Assembly: GCA_000231825.2 (NCBI GenBank)
Contig: JH720351.1
Location: forward strand, 496,001-560,000
Reading direction: 5' to 3'
Length of the DNA stretch: 64,000 nucleotides
Source: Tetrahymena elliotti 4EA
Lineage: Eukaryota > Ciliophora > Oligohymenophorea > Hymenostomatida > Tetrahymenidae
Shown: positions 38,709-51,855 of the stretch, one piece after another
How the letters are laid out: each line of letters starts with the position of its first letter
Numbering within the stretch: position 1 is the stretch's first letter
Notes under the pieces: generated by a model
What the model was told of the DNA's origin: nothing
The model's database searches: none
Seen by the model: only the letters and a program-made list of their open reading frames with translations
Program-made: the position numbers and the translations under genes

Positions 38709-40016
38709 ATGAGTCATCCTTAAGAAAGAATTTGCGAATTTTCTGCTAATTTAACTTCTCCTTTTGAGGTTGAAGGATCCCTTTATATTGTTTCATAAAA
38801 TGGTGAAATATTGAGCTTTAAAGACAATTAGTTAAAAGTAATTTAAAAATGAGATAAATTTTATTCATGTAATTTAGCATTATATGAAAGAAATACTTAT
38901 TTAAGCAATAGCGAATTATAGATGGCAATAATATTTTTAATTTTATATTATATTAAATAGAATGAATTCCATTTTGCAGGATAACCTTCATCTTTAGTTA
39001 TTGATTCTTCAGGAAAAATGTTTTACTTAGCAGATATGGCCCATTAGTCCATTTTTGCTCGTATTGTAAATGAAAATGGATAGGAAGATATTCATGAATT
39101 AATTAAAGAATATGAAGGTCAACCACTTCTAGGACCTCACTCTTTAGCAATTTCTGAGCAATTAAGTATATAGTATAAAAAAAGGAACATAAAATCATAT
39201 TTATCCATTATAAACAATAAAATAGATAGTTTAATATTTACTGATTCAGGTCCTTTTGGTGAGACTTCAATTGAAAATCCTAAGGTTTTGATTTATTTGT
39301 ATAAAATAATAGCTTAAATAAATTAATAATTTTAAAGGGAAGTGTATTTATGATAGATTTAGAAGATAAGTTTGTCCGTCCTTTAGCATTAAATTGTTTA
39401 GCATATCCCAGTGGTCTTGCTCTTTCTACTGATGAAAAAATTTTGTAAATTGAATTATTTTTGCATTAATGAAGATATTTTTAATGCCATCCTTAATTCT
39501 TAAATACTAGATATGTTTGTGAAACATGTAAGAATAGAGTTCTTAGATTTGTGTTAACTCCTTAGGGAATTTTCTACTTCAGGTAAATTAATTGATAAAT
39601 ATATTAAATTTGAAACTGTCTAAAATACAAATTAAAACTTTTTATAATTTAATAAATATTTTAATTTTTTTTCATGTATAAAAAGTGTATTTGCTACTTT
39701 CCAAGGTAGATTCGGTCCTATTGCTTGCACTGTTAGCCCTTCTGATTTGTTATATGTTGGTAGATATGAATTTTCTTAGCTTTCTGATGAAGGATTAATT
39801 AGCGTTATCAATACTCAAAATGGTTAAGTACTTGAAAATATAACTCTTTTAGGTTCTCCCGAAATTTCAGGTTTAGCCTTCTCTACATAAAAGAGTAACA
39901 TTCTTTATGTTACAGAAAATTCATCCTAAAAATCTTGTATTAGAGTTTTAATTTAAACTGAGGAAAAAGAAGATAAAAAGGGAATAAAGGGAGAGCTTAA
40001 TGCTTCTTTCAAATGA
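38709..40016 (+). CDS. NHL/SMP-30-like beta-propeller protein
   Basis: Multi-exon gene starting MSHPQERICEFSANLTSPFE and ending NASFK-TGA at 40014. It has repeated propeller-blade features: EGSLYIVSQNGEILSF, PSSLVIDSSGKMFYLADMAH, GPHSLAISEQL, NNKIDSLIFTDSGPFGET, YPSGLALSTDEKIL, YVCETCKNRVLRFVLTPQGI and ISGLAFSTQKSNILYVTEN. These are typical of NHL, SMP-30/gluconolactonase and strictosidine-synthase-like six-bladed propellers. Introns are short (for example one ending just before NEFHFAGQPS). No signal peptide or TM segment was seen. Substrate or partner cannot be deduced. Many protists carry a conserved propeller of this kind without known function. Confidence 0.78.
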
Positions 40017-40401
40017 TTTATTAATTATTCTATTTTGTTTTTGCATTTTTGTCTGATTACTAAATACTAAAAATAAAAATTAATCTCATTTCTATGATAG
40101 AAAAAATAAAAATATTGAAGAAAATTAACTCTTATATGTAAAACATATGAAAATACAACAAACTAACTCATAAAGTAGTAATAGAGAAGGATTTTAAGTT
40201 TTTAATAATATAAATTTTTCTTAATTATGTTGATAGTGTTTTTCTATTTTTTTAGATGAATAAAAAAAACTAAGTTTTTTATCTCAGATTAAGTTAAGTA
40301 ATTGATTGGTTGATAGATAGAAAGAGTGAATGAATAGGTGAGTGAGTTTTGAAAATACGTTTATTTTTATTTGCTTGTTATTAAATTTATTTCATTCTTT
40401 T
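40017..40401. other. Convergent intergenic region
   Basis: About 385 bp between convergent genes, AT-rich with a gattgattggttgatagata-type run. It presumably holds both polyadenylation sites. No gene was seen. Confidence 0.5.
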
Positions 40402-41340
40402 TCAGTAGAACTTTAAGATAAAAAGAAATGAAAACCCTTCAATAGTTAATAGTGATAAAAACTCTTCAATTTAAATAAAATACAAAATAGTTATAATCAC
40501 TACTATCCAAGTCAATATTAGTTTAGGAAAAGAGAATAAAACTGAATAATTATCAAAAGTGATAGCAAGTAGAGGTATTGGTATGTGATACAAAGAATAC
40601 CTAAATACGAAATCTATCGTTTTTTACATAAAGTCGTGCAGTCCTTCAATTTAGAAAATAAGCATGCCTTGATTATACATCATTTAATGTAGACCTGCAA
40701 AATATAAAATTATTAATAATGGAATTGTCTGTACAAAAGTTGTTATTAATGTCCATATAAAACAGTAATTAAACCTATGATCTTCTTAAGACTACTTGCA
40801 ATTCCAGCAAAATCTAAAGCTGCAACTTTTACAATTCATTTAAGGACAGCCTCCAGCCTTTGAAATGTGGGCTTGACACTAAGGACAGTTAGAAGTGCTC
40901 CATAGCTTTTATATTTAAGTCTTTACTTCTGTAAAGAAGTATGTTTCCTTAGATTACAAACTCCATTTATTGTCACACTTATTACAGATAAAATCTTCTT
41001 GGCATTAATTAAGCTAGGATGTTTCGAAGTACCCTTTATAATCACAATTTGGACAGTATGAGATATCCTTTGAGAGTTGGCAATAGTTAATTAGCATCTA
41101 ATCATTAGCTTATTAAAATCTTATTAAATCTTCATATTAGTACTCTTTTTATTTCAGGCAATGCTAATTAGGGCACTTAACTCTAGTGTCATACTTTCTT
41201 TCTTTGATTTTAGTAGCGAACCATAAGTCTGCGCATTCGAAACAAATGCAGCAAGAACAATCTAAAACATAATTCTCTATACTTTCTTCTTTGTAACAGA
41301 CTAAACAATAATAAATTGGACTCTATGCTTGATTATACAT
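40402..41340 (-). CDS. RBR (RING-IBR-RING) E3 ligase with C-terminal membrane segments
   Basis: A single 312-residue frame starting MYNQAQSPIYYCLVCYKEES. RING1 is the cluster CLVCYKEES...CSCCICFECADLW...KCPNQHC. The IBR follows (YCPNCDYKGYF, FICNKCDNKWS). The RING2/Rcat segment is NCPQCQAHISKAGGCPQMNC, then CSFRFCWNCKQ. In RBR ligases the catalytic Cys of RING2 takes ubiquitin as a thioester, and the Cys of GGCPQMNC sits in the equivalent position (Parkin/HHARI type GGCNHMxC). The C-terminal third has hydrophobic helices (IWTLITTFVQTIPLLIILYF, LILTWIVVIITILYFIQ), so it is probably membrane-anchored like RNF144 or RNF19. The frame has no internal TGA and ends KFY-TGA. Confidence 0.85.
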
Positions 41341-42792
41341 CTTTGATAGCTATTATCTTTATTTTTTCAATCTTTTAATAATTACTTACAGCTAGATTTA
41401 AATTGTTAGAGTTTGTTGGTTTTAAAAATTAATTAAAAAATACATAAAAGAATTATTTTTAGAACTTTTTACAAGAAAATATATAAGCTTTACTTGAAAA
41501 TTTCAATTAGAATCGTTTACTGAAAATCAACAGGAATAATTTTCCATAAATTTTTTAAATTGCATATTTTGCTATTTTCCCTTATAAGTTAGAAGGCTAA
41601 TTCCAAAAAATATGAAAAATTAGAAAATAAATGTTTATCTTAACAACTCATAAGATATCTTGAGCAATTAATTAAATAAAAAAAATATTTTCCTCAAATT
41701 GAAATAGACTGCATTTAGTAGTAAAAAACATTTTAAAATATTAATATAGATTATCTTCTTCAAAATTTATTTGAAATTTGGGAAAGTCGTAAATGATGTA
41801 ATTCAAAGTTTTTAAAAAATTGTTTAGGAGCAAGAGATCTGTAATTCTTTTATTACATTATCTATGGTTATTAGATCTTGTAAAAAAGAAATAGTGAAAT
41901 TGGCTAAGTTTTACTAACTCTTTAAATTCTTCTTCATTTTTGATAATACAATATTTTATTTAAATAAAAATTAATCTATTTTAATTTGATGGAAAGCTAA
42001 AGTTTTCAAAATAAATAGATTAAAAATAATAAAAAGATTTTAAGTGATTAAATAATAGAGCAACACATCAATAATTAACTAATGATTAAACCATCATTTT
42101 TTGTTGCAAAGCAAAGAAGCATAAATAAAAACATTATGAATGTAACATTTTCTTGAAATTTAATTCATTCATTTATTTAATTTTTATTTGATTGTTTTTT
42201 AATTAGCTTATGAAAAAAATAAATTAAATTTACTTTAAGAAATAAGTTAAAATTGAGAAAATAAGGCAATAAGATAAACAAAAGCTTAAACTGAAGTATC
42301 TTAATCACGAAGTGTATTTTTCATTTAATAAATAAATATTTTTTAAAGATATTTTTAAAGTGAAAATAAAAAAAATAGTTTGTGAAGAGAAAAATAAAAT
42401 GATAATATGAATATTTGTTGATTAAAAGAATGACAAATTCAATAATTAATTGAGTTTTATAATGCTTTCTTTAAAAAAATTTTGTTTAATAATAAATTAA
42501 AGAAAATAAAAGAAATATATCAAAATTGTAGTGAAATATTAGAATCATGTAGAAATAAATTTCTAAATATTTTTTATATTTAGTATTTAGATAAAAAATT
42601 AAGAGAAGTAACAAATATACTAGAAATAGATACTTTGACTTAAGATAAACAAATCATAGTGATACATAATGACAATTTTACAAAAGATAAGATTCGGGAA
42701 AAACACATAATTCTATATAATTTATAATCTTTAAATATTTGAGATCAGATAAATTAAAAAAAGAGGATTAAGATCAAAATCAAAATTAGAAA
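41341..42792. other. Divergent intergenic/promoter region
   Basis: About 1.45 kb between divergent genes, AT-rich throughout. No frame, RNA gene or repeat was supported. It should include the promoters of the RBR and LRR genes. Confidence 0.5.
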
Positions 42793-44731
42793 ATGGGTTG
42801 CTGTTTGAAGATACTTAAAACATAAAAAAAGAAGGAAGATAATTAAAAAATACAATATATTTAACTAAATAATAATGACTCTTCAATGAAATCAGCAGAA
42901 ATTTAAGCATCACATCATGAATAGATAGAAGAAGATATAAATTCTGAGTTGGTAGAGGAAGATTGTTGTGAATATGATACTGATTATTTAATGAATTATT
43001 ATGAGTAGAACTTGGCGATCATTTAATTGGCACAAAATAATACTGAATTGGATTAGAAAAATTAAAAGTTATTGTTAGGAAAATGCAAAAAAATAACTTC
43101 CTTTAATAATCGTTTAGGCTAATTAAATCACCTTTCGATTAATGAGATTACAAAAGCTGTTTCATAATGTTTTAATCTTACATCATTATATCTTAGGTTT
43201 AATAGTAATGATATATCTTATGAAGATTGTAAAGAATTAGCTTCAGCACTTTCAAACTGCATTAACTTGACTTCAGCTGAGCTTCATCTTTAAAGAAATG
43301 AAATAGGAGAAAATGGTTTAGTAAGTTTAGGAGAAGGAATACAAAAATGTGAAAACCTTACTAAGCTAAATATTTATTTGTGTTCTAATAACATTAGCAA
43401 GGATGGAACAAAAAAATTGCTTGAAGGAATTTCTTTATGCAAAAATCTAACTTCTCTTTCACTTAGTTTATAATAGAATAGTATTGGTGAAAATGACGAC
43501 TTCTTTATTGGAGAAGGAATATCAAAATGCGTTAATCTCACATACTTAGACCTTCATATGTTCTCTAATAATTTAGGTGATTTAGGGATTAATAACATAG
43601 CATAAGGGATAGCTAAGTGTCAAAATCTAACTTTTTTATAAATCAATATTAGCACAAATAATATAAATGAAGGGGGTGCTAAGTCATTTGGTTTAGCTCT
43701 TTCTTAATGCAAAAATTTAACTGAGTTAGCTTTTAATATAGGAAGTAATATATTTAAGATTATGGCATTGAGAAATTAGCTGAAAATATACAGTAACTAA
43801 ATAATTTGACTTCTTTAAAACTATAAGCAACTTCAAATAATATCACAGATAAAGGCATTTCTGTACGAGGATAAGGTATTTCTCTTTTGAATAAACTTAA
43901 AAATTTAGTACTTTATATTAATGATAATTAATTTGGTGATGGCGGAACTGAAGAACTATTTAAGGGAATAAAGTAATGCAAAAATCTAACTTCTTTTAAA
44001 ATTGGCTTTTTTGATACCAATAATGGTAAGAATGAATTATAAATCATAGGTGATTCTATTTCTTAATTTTAAGAACTTAAATAATTGGAGCTTTAGACTA
44101 ATAATAATGATGTGGATGAAAACAACCTTTCTATTCTGGGATAAGGAATTTCAAAATGCCCAAAAATCGATTCACTTATTCTTTAACTAACGGGAATAAA
44201 ATAAATCTCGTAAAATGGTTCTTAGAAACTTTTAGAAAATATTTCAATATGTTCAGAGCTGAAATCTTTAACGCTTTTTCTGAATAGTAGTGATAAGGAA
44301 CAAGATGGAGCATATAATTTAGGTTATGGTATTTCTAAACTTTTAAGTATAACCACTTTACATCTTGATCTTAAATCTAGTAAAATTGATCACTACTCAA
44401 TTGAATTGCTTTTTGAAGGAATTATTAAGTGCAATTAAATGTAAAACCTCTAATTGAACTTTTGTTTGAATTTTTTATGGATAGATGGAGCTTCAAAACT
44501 AGGAGAAGCATTAACTAAAATAAATTAACTTTCAAATTTAGAGATGAATCTCTAATATACACATATAACTGATGAAGGAAAGCATTCCAAAAATTCAAAA
44601 ATTTAAAATTTGTGAATTTATATTTCTTTGGAATGCTTAGACTTAATGAAATAGGTATTCAGGCTACATAAGATTTAATAAAGAGAGCTAAGAAATCTAG
44701 AAAACTTTTAGAAATATAAATTAATTTTTGA
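42793..44731 (+). pseudogene. N-myristoylated leucine-rich repeat protein, two frameshifts
   Basis: The frame starts MGCCLKILKTQKKKEDNQ, a classic myristoylation/palmitoylation N-terminus (Gly2, Cys3, Cys4, downstream Lys). An acidic region is followed by about a dozen ribonuclease-inhibitor-type LRRs of roughly 27-30 residues with the recurring pattern ...ISKCxNLTxLxLxxxxNxIxDxGxxxLxxG. Examples are SLCKNLTSLSLSL and KCQNLTFLQINIS. Such arrays are abundant in Tetrahymena and mediate protein binding. The frame breaks twice: near 43755 (NIF then DYGIEKLAENIQ) and near 44578 (THITDEG then KAFQKFKNLKFVNL). Each is consistent with one lost base, and repeats continue correctly after each. It is either a young pseudogene or a gene with sequence errors. 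If corrected it would be about 640 residues, ending QINF-TGA. Confidence 0.7.
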
Positions 44732-45685
44732 ATTCTAAATGAGAATAAAATAATTATTATTCTTCTTATTATATTTTCATCGAAATTATATTTTCATATT
44801 AATTTAATTTAAAATATTTATCTGTAATCTTAAATTTATTTATGTAAATAATTTTTTTTAAAAATATTAGATGAATTTAAAAAAAATAAAAGGTACCAAA
44901 AAAAATAAAAGGCAGATATTTAAAATATTTAAAAAAGTAAATCTGATTAAAAGAAGATTTACATTAAATATATTTTTTTATTTAAAATATTAAAAGGTCT
45001 AATTTATATTATTCGCTTCTATAAGGTTTTATTTAGAATTTATTAGTCCAGTAAAAAGAAGAATATATTTTTGTTTTAAATATTAATTATTAGAAATATT
45101 TAATTACTTTTGGGTAATAAAATTATTAATTGGTATTTTTAGGTAGAAAAATAAAAAAAATAAGAAAAAAATTAAAAGGATGTTAATTAAAAAAATAATT
45201 TATAAACTTAGGTTCAAAAATAAATATTTGTAAGTATAAACAGCAATTACAGAATTGAAGCTAGTGTAAGATGAGATATTAAACATGAATATTTCATTAA
45301 AAGAATAAAGAAAAATAATAAGCAACTTATATAACTTTCTTAACTATATATTGATTGTTCTATAAAATATAGCTGAAATCTTCATAAAAAGTAAAATTTT
45401 AATAAAAAATTTATATAGAGGAATAGGGAACATAAATAATTTAAGTTGTTAATCGAATTTCATTTTTATTATTCACTTAATACAGAAATCGATGTAAATT
45501 ATTTTTAATAGCAAACAAATTTTTGTTTAATTTATTAAAGATTTATAGAAATTTTAAACTATACTAGAAGTATATAAAAATAGCAAGCAAGCGAGAAATA
45601 AATATTGTAAGTGCAAGCTTTAGATTACTGATTAAGGCAAATACATAGTTAGTTATTTTTAATACTAAGAGCAATTGCTTATAAA
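44732..45685. other. Intergenic, AT-rich
   Basis: About 950 bp, almost entirely A/T with long poly-A and poly-T runs. No gene is supported. It is the likely promoter of the channel gene. Confidence 0.5.
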
Positions 45686-48600
45686 ATGAATAGTCAAGAA
45701 TTGTTTACATCCCCTAAGAATGTTATTTAGATTTACCCTGAAGACACGATTGGAGATAATGATGAAAAAGATATGTTAAAGCCAAGATCGAGCATAAAAT
45801 GTTTATAATTGCCTTCAAAAAAGGAAAATTAATATTTTAAATCAAATAAATTTTTGAATTCTACTAAAGAATAAAAGAGATTATCAGGTACAATTTTGTA
45901 AGATTAGGCAAGCTAAAAGGCAAATTCGTTAAAAGAAAAAAAATTTGTAAAGTAAAACACATCTATTGTGCCATTAGATTAAATTACATCTGAAAATAAT
46001 AAAAATGAAAAAATTGAAACAGTCGAGGATTTAGATAAAGATTTTATTTCTCCTAAGCCTTTAGCAAACCAAAAAATATTAATAGGAAATGCTTTAAGAA
46101 GATAAAAGTAAGAAGAAAAGAGAGATTCGCCTATGCATTTAGACCCATTTATGATATCTTCTCCTAAACCAAGAAACTCAGTTTAAAGTATGAATAGTGG
46201 TGAAAGAACAAGAAGACGAATCAGCAATTTCTAAAAAAATTTATTTCAAAAGAGAGTCAAACATGAAGATGAATTTGGAGGAGGGCCTAATGGATTAAAT
46301 GATAAAAATTATGAGGAAGATAAATTATACACAACAAAAATAGCTTCTGATGTAAATAACAAACTCACTTAAAATATGGCCCCTTAAATAAGTGGAGAAA
46401 TAGAACTTGATAGCCATATTTCAAGTGTTCTTTAAAAGGGAAAAGTGTTCAGCAATTAAAGAAGAGGTACTGAAATAGTAAATTCAAATTTAATTGGCCA
46501 ATCCAAGAAATCTTCTTCTTCTACAAAGAGGAAGTGGAACTTTGTTAAAAAGCTTGGTTTAGTTAGAAAATTTGTAGAAAAATTATAAGCTTAAAGCAGT
46601 GTTTATTTGTTCTCCAGATTAACTAAATAGCATATTATGATGATAAGTGATAAAGCATATGTATTGAAAGATGAAGAAAATGTCAGCTTATTTTAGCTCT
46701 TTTTTAGATTTTTTGCTTCATATTTTAAAAATTAATCTTGGCTGGAACCTCTTTCTTAAGAAAATGAAATACTTATTTATTTAAACTTATTCTTTTTATT
46801 GGCTTATACATTCTTAATTTATTGCACACCTCTATATGTAGTCTTTGAGTTTGATAATTAATAAGAGGAATTATATTTAGGAAGAGTTGTTCCTTTATCA
46901 ATACATTTTTTTGACATCTTTATTAAATGCAACACTTCTTATTATAAACAAGGCAATGTTGTCACTGATAGAAAGAGGATTCTCAAAAACTACTTCAAAA
47001 AGAACTTCTTTTATGATATTTTAATTATTATAGGCTTTAGCTACACTGCAGAACCTTCTGTAATACATTTAGTCATCCTTCTTAAACTGAGAGAGCTTTT
47101 AGTAATAGAAGAAGTTATTCATCAGAAATTTTTTATCTCCTAAAATATTCAGCCTTCCTACACTCTGATTAAACTTATCTATATTGACTTATTCTTAGCT
47201 CACTTGTTCAGTTGTGGTTTTCTTTATGTTGCATTCAATGCACCTAGTGGATCATAAGACTGGATTTCATCCAATTAGCTAGATCAATCAAGTTGGTTAG
47301 TTTAATATATAAACTCTCTTTATTTTAGGTAAATGAACTTAAATCTTAAAAATATTTTTAAAAACCCTTTTTTGGAATTTCATATTGCAAGATTAATTAT
47401 CTCCTTTTTTGATAGAATTTAAAATAAGAAAATAATTAATATTTATTAAATAATATAAAAGTATTATTACAATGACTACTGTAGGTTTTGGAGATATTCA
47501 TCCTTATAATTATTTAGAAAAAGTTTATGTTTCAATTGTCACTATGATATCCAGTGGAATATTTGGTTATACTTTAAGTGTAATAGGTGGTATTATGCAT
47601 GAAAAATTCTAAAAAGAAGCTGAATTTAAGTAAAAAAATATCTTTTAATTAAAAATAAGTTTTATTAATTGATAAAAAATTTAGGAGGAAGAGATATGAC
47701 TTGAACCATTATATGTCGATGAGATCAATAACATAATCTTTATAAATGAAAGCTTTGAAATATTTAGATTATGTAAAAAATAAAGAAGATTAATAGCCTC
47801 TTAGAGGATAAGATATTGTTTATAACTTGTCAGAAGATTTGTAGAGCTAAATCAAAAGAGATTTTTATGGGACAATTCTTAATTAGTATAAAATTCTTAA
47901 TTTCAACTTTACCCCTTAATGCTTAGCAGATTTAGCTCTTAGAATGCAAGAATGTTATTATGGTCCAGGAGAAATAATTTATTCATAAAATAATTTGGAT
48001 GACAGAATATTTTTTGTAGCTAAGGGTAGGGTAGAGCTTTTCATAGAAACAAGCTAGAAACAATATATTTATGAGATTATTTAAGTAAATTATTAAATGA
48101 GTTTTATGTTTGAGTTATTAATTAAAAGTTATTTTTTTAAAGAAAGGATAAGCATTTGGTAAAGATTAATTTTTTGGTCAACCTTTGTTAGTATAGTCTG
48201 CAAAAAGTGTTTCTTTTACATTGATAGTTTTTTGCTCTCAGATTGACTTTAAGGAAGTTTTAATGAATTACCCTGAAGATTATGTAAGAGAAATAAATTA
48301 ATTCCTTTCTAAATATTTTTTTTTAATTAATCTTTACAGGAAAAATTTTGTATGATGAGAGATAATCTAACTATTAATTCTAAAGCATTTCAAACGTCTT
48401 GCACTGTTTGTCATAAATTATATCACACAATTTCTTCATGTCCACTTATGCATCATATAAGAAAGAAAGAATTTATTGTGCATAGATACATACATTCAGA
48501 ACCAATGGAAAGGAACTTTAAGGAAAGAAGAAAATATGACAAATTTAACTCACTGAAAGAACTGAAATTAGTGAAAAGAGATCTCAAAAAAGTTAGAAAT

Positions 48601-50829
48601 TCAATGATTAAATAAGCCAAAGAAAAAAAACTTAATCATAAAATAAATAATTAAGCTTCTTCTACTTCTTCATCATCATCTTCGCTTTCTTCCTACAATT
48701 CTGATGAAGAAGATTAGAAAAAGTCAAGAAATATTGGCAATTCATATGAAAAAGATGATAGATAGTTTTATATGAAAACTGCAAAAATAAAAGTAGTTGA
48801 TGGTTCAGTTTTATTAGATTCTGCTTATTCTGATTTCCTATCAGATAGTATATCATTGTCTGATTATAACAATTATTTTATGAATCTAGAACCTAATGAT
48901 TAGATAATTAAAATCAATGGTGTAGAGACCATTTAAGAAGAAAAATCTTAATAGTATAATGATGATGATTAGTCGTCCTATTATAATATGAACAAAAGAA
49001 GAAGAAGCAACATTAATTTTTTAAATATACCTTAAAGCTACACATCAGATAATCCTTTTTACACAGATATTAATTCTAGAATCTATAATGTTGACAATTA
49101 AAGTAAAGAAAAAATTCAAATTCCTATTGTGAAAGGAGACGATAATGAAGAAAATAACAATAATAGCAAGATTAATGAAAACAATTAAGCGGCTTCTAAT
49201 AAAGCTGCTATTGGGACAAATCCAAATTTTGATACACCCATGAATCAAGATAATTTAGAGCTGAGAGAATAACAATTCAAAGAATTTTCAAAGAAAGATA
49301 CTCTAGCATACTTGTAAAATTAGGAAGAAGATGATAAAAATATAGCAAGGTAAACTAGTCATAAAGAGCCTCTGTAAAACAATATTGATGATGCAGATAG
49401 TATGATGCACCTAAAACATTTTAACAAATAACTTAGTGTTAAGAATGTTAATAATCCATCAAAATTCTTCAGAAAAGAATTTAGTTTAAGGCAATATAAT
49501 AACTAATAAGTTCCTCTATCTAACTTCCCTTAAAATAGCATTTAGCAATCATCTTAATTTTCTCTTCCTTCTATTAACGATGCTTAATCAAGTCCTAAAC
49601 AAGTTAACAATATTGACAGCTCTAAAAATTTCTCACCTATGAGTAGATTGAATAATACAAAAAGTTTTTTTACAAATAGACCTATAACCTCTAAATAATA
49701 GCCATAAGGTAGTAATAACTAAAATACAGCTTAAGTTCCTAGTATCCCAAATTTAGGTTCAGGTACAAGTGGAAGTGGGGAAACTTTTAATTAAATATAG
49801 CCAAGTAAAAACCCTACATTTTATTCAAATTAAACTACAAATACTGGTCAGCTTTCTCAATAACAAAGTGTAAATGGGTCAACACTTTTTGGGCCTCATA
49901 ACTTTCGTAAACCTTTTCTTGAAAAACCAGCAAAATTTCAGATGAAAAAAGCTTCTATTATGAATGATTTTTACTCTGGCTATTCTTCAGAATTAGATTC
50001 TTAAACTTAATAAAATAAATTCCCTATAAATACTCTCATCAATCCTTAGATAGCTCAAATTCAAGGAATGTAATAACAAAGAAGAGAATCTTATTTAAGT
50101 AATAATTTTAATAATACAACTTACTTAAGTTCAAGAAGAGGTACTGTAGGAATATTTTCAGTAAATCCCAATATAACCTTACACAATAAGATTCAATCTG
50201 ATATTGTAAATACTAACACCAATATGGCAATTGAACATTCACCTCATAATTAAATACCAAAGATTAAAAATTTACAATTATACAGTCCTAAAAATAGTGG
50301 AAGTGGTTAGTTTTTAGGAAATACATTATTGATACCAGGTACACCAATTTCATAAATACATCGCTAATCATTAAAGAATGATATGTCTTTGCTAATTAAG
50401 AATCTTACTCCAACTAATATTTAAATAAGTCCACAGTAATCTAACATCCCTAGATTAGGTTCATATTCATACGAAAATAATATAGTTAGTTCTGATCTAA
50501 TTTTTATTCCTTTAGAAATGGATACTTTGAAAGAATATAAAAAATATTTCCCTGAAGGAAACTTTAGTTTTATATTTAAAGAAAAGATAAAAATAATGAA
50601 ACTACTAAGCAGGAAATTTTCTAACTAAACTAAAGATAACCCAAACTTGAAAAGAATGATACAAAAAAAGCTTTCTAAATTAAATTCTATCTCATAAAAA
50701 AGATCATTCTTAAAACAAAATTCTAAATTTTCTGGATAGAGTTTCCAGCATAATTTAAATGTTCCAGAAATACCAAGAATGAGAAGCGTAAATTTAACTC
50801 CTAATGTAAGCATCAATGGAAATAAATGA
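45686..50829 (+). CDS. CNG/EAG-type potassium channel with degenerate cNMP domain
   Basis: Five exons (45686-47328, 47462-47629, 47685-48084, 48143-48283, 48340-50829), about 1,613 residues. The N-terminal 360 residues are soluble. Six-TM core: S1 is near LIYLNLFFLLAYTFLIYCTP, S5 near IKLIYIDLFLAHLFSCGFLY, and the pore is SIITMTTVGFGDIHP, with a GFG filter typical of K+-selective CNG/HCN/EAG-family channels. The S4 region (VILLKLRELLVIEEVIHQKF) has few positive charges, so voltage sensitivity may be weak. A C-linker leads to a cyclic-nucleotide-binding fold (FFVAKGRVELFIE, FGKDQFFGQPLL, AKSVSFTLIV). The phosphate-binding cassette has Gln for the usual Glu and Lys for Arg. The last 760 residues are a Ser/Asn/Gln-rich tail. 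It probably sits in the plasma or ciliary membrane. Confidence 0.85.
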
Positions 50830-51855
50830 AAGATTTCAATCAACAATAATCACTCTATATAATTAATTAATTAATTTAAAAAATTTCAAATAATTTATTT
50901 TAGCAAAGAGACACTCAAGAATTAAATAATTAATAATTTCAACTGATATAAAATATTATCTTATCTACTAACCCTTAATGTTTATACCTCCATTCATGTA
51001 TAACTAAAAAAATCTTCTTCAACCTTTCTTGATTAAATTTTTTAAACTACAATAATTGCATAAAGAATATTCATTTTAACTACTATCAACTTTTTAAAAT
51101 ATTATTTTTTCAGTTTAATCAAAAAAGTTATTATTCTTATTTAACTTCAACAATTAAATATTATTTTGGCTATGTTTTTTATATAGATTTTTAAAACCTA
51201 AATTGAAATTTTAGTCCTTCTTATATTTAATATCAAAGTAGAATTATACTGATCATTCTAAAATTTGTTTGAATATGATTTTATTGGCTTTGGTTTTGGT
51301 TTTGTAACTAAAAAAAATATTTCTGAAAAATAACTCAAAATCTCTATGTTTTTATTTTTTGAGAATAGGTATTAATTAATTCATAAAATTTTTACTTTAA
51401 AATTAAAAAACAAATAATTTTATTTGATCAAATAAAAAATTACTTAAAATAAATAAAGTAGTTTGGTAAAAAATAAAAAACTAAGTTTTGATTTGAATAA
51501 GAAAAAAAGAAAATTTTAATTCAAAGTATTTTCTAAAATCGAAATTTAGAAAAAAGGTAAATTTAATGGATTAGAGGAAAGAGTAATTAAATAATTTTAA
51601 GCTTTTATTTTTTGTATTTTAAATCTATTTTTATTTATGAAGTTTTAAATTTTAAAAATGAAAATTACTTTTGAAAGAGGAAGCGATCATACTAAAATTT
51701 TGATCAGATTAATTAACTATTTGAGAGTTATATTTTACAGTAAGAGTTCGTTTATTGGTGAGTATAGATTTGGTATTTAAGAGGTGTTTATATAATTCAT
51801 AAAAAATATGTAATATTTATGAATAAAACAACTTAATTTCTCAAATTTTTATATC
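50830..51855. other. Intergenic, with a possible upstream dynein exon
   Basis: About 1 kb, AT-rich. An ATG near 51658 opens a short frame (MKITFERGSDHTKILIRLIN) followed by a possible donor (gtgagtatag). It might be a first exon of the dynein gene or chance. Nothing else was recognised. Confidence 0.4.

Noticed and set aside
48352..48615. Separate small gene starting MMRDNLTINSKAFQ
   Set aside because: It is an internal piece of the potassium-channel gene; the frame continues in both directions through a splice site and in-frame TAA/TAG codons.
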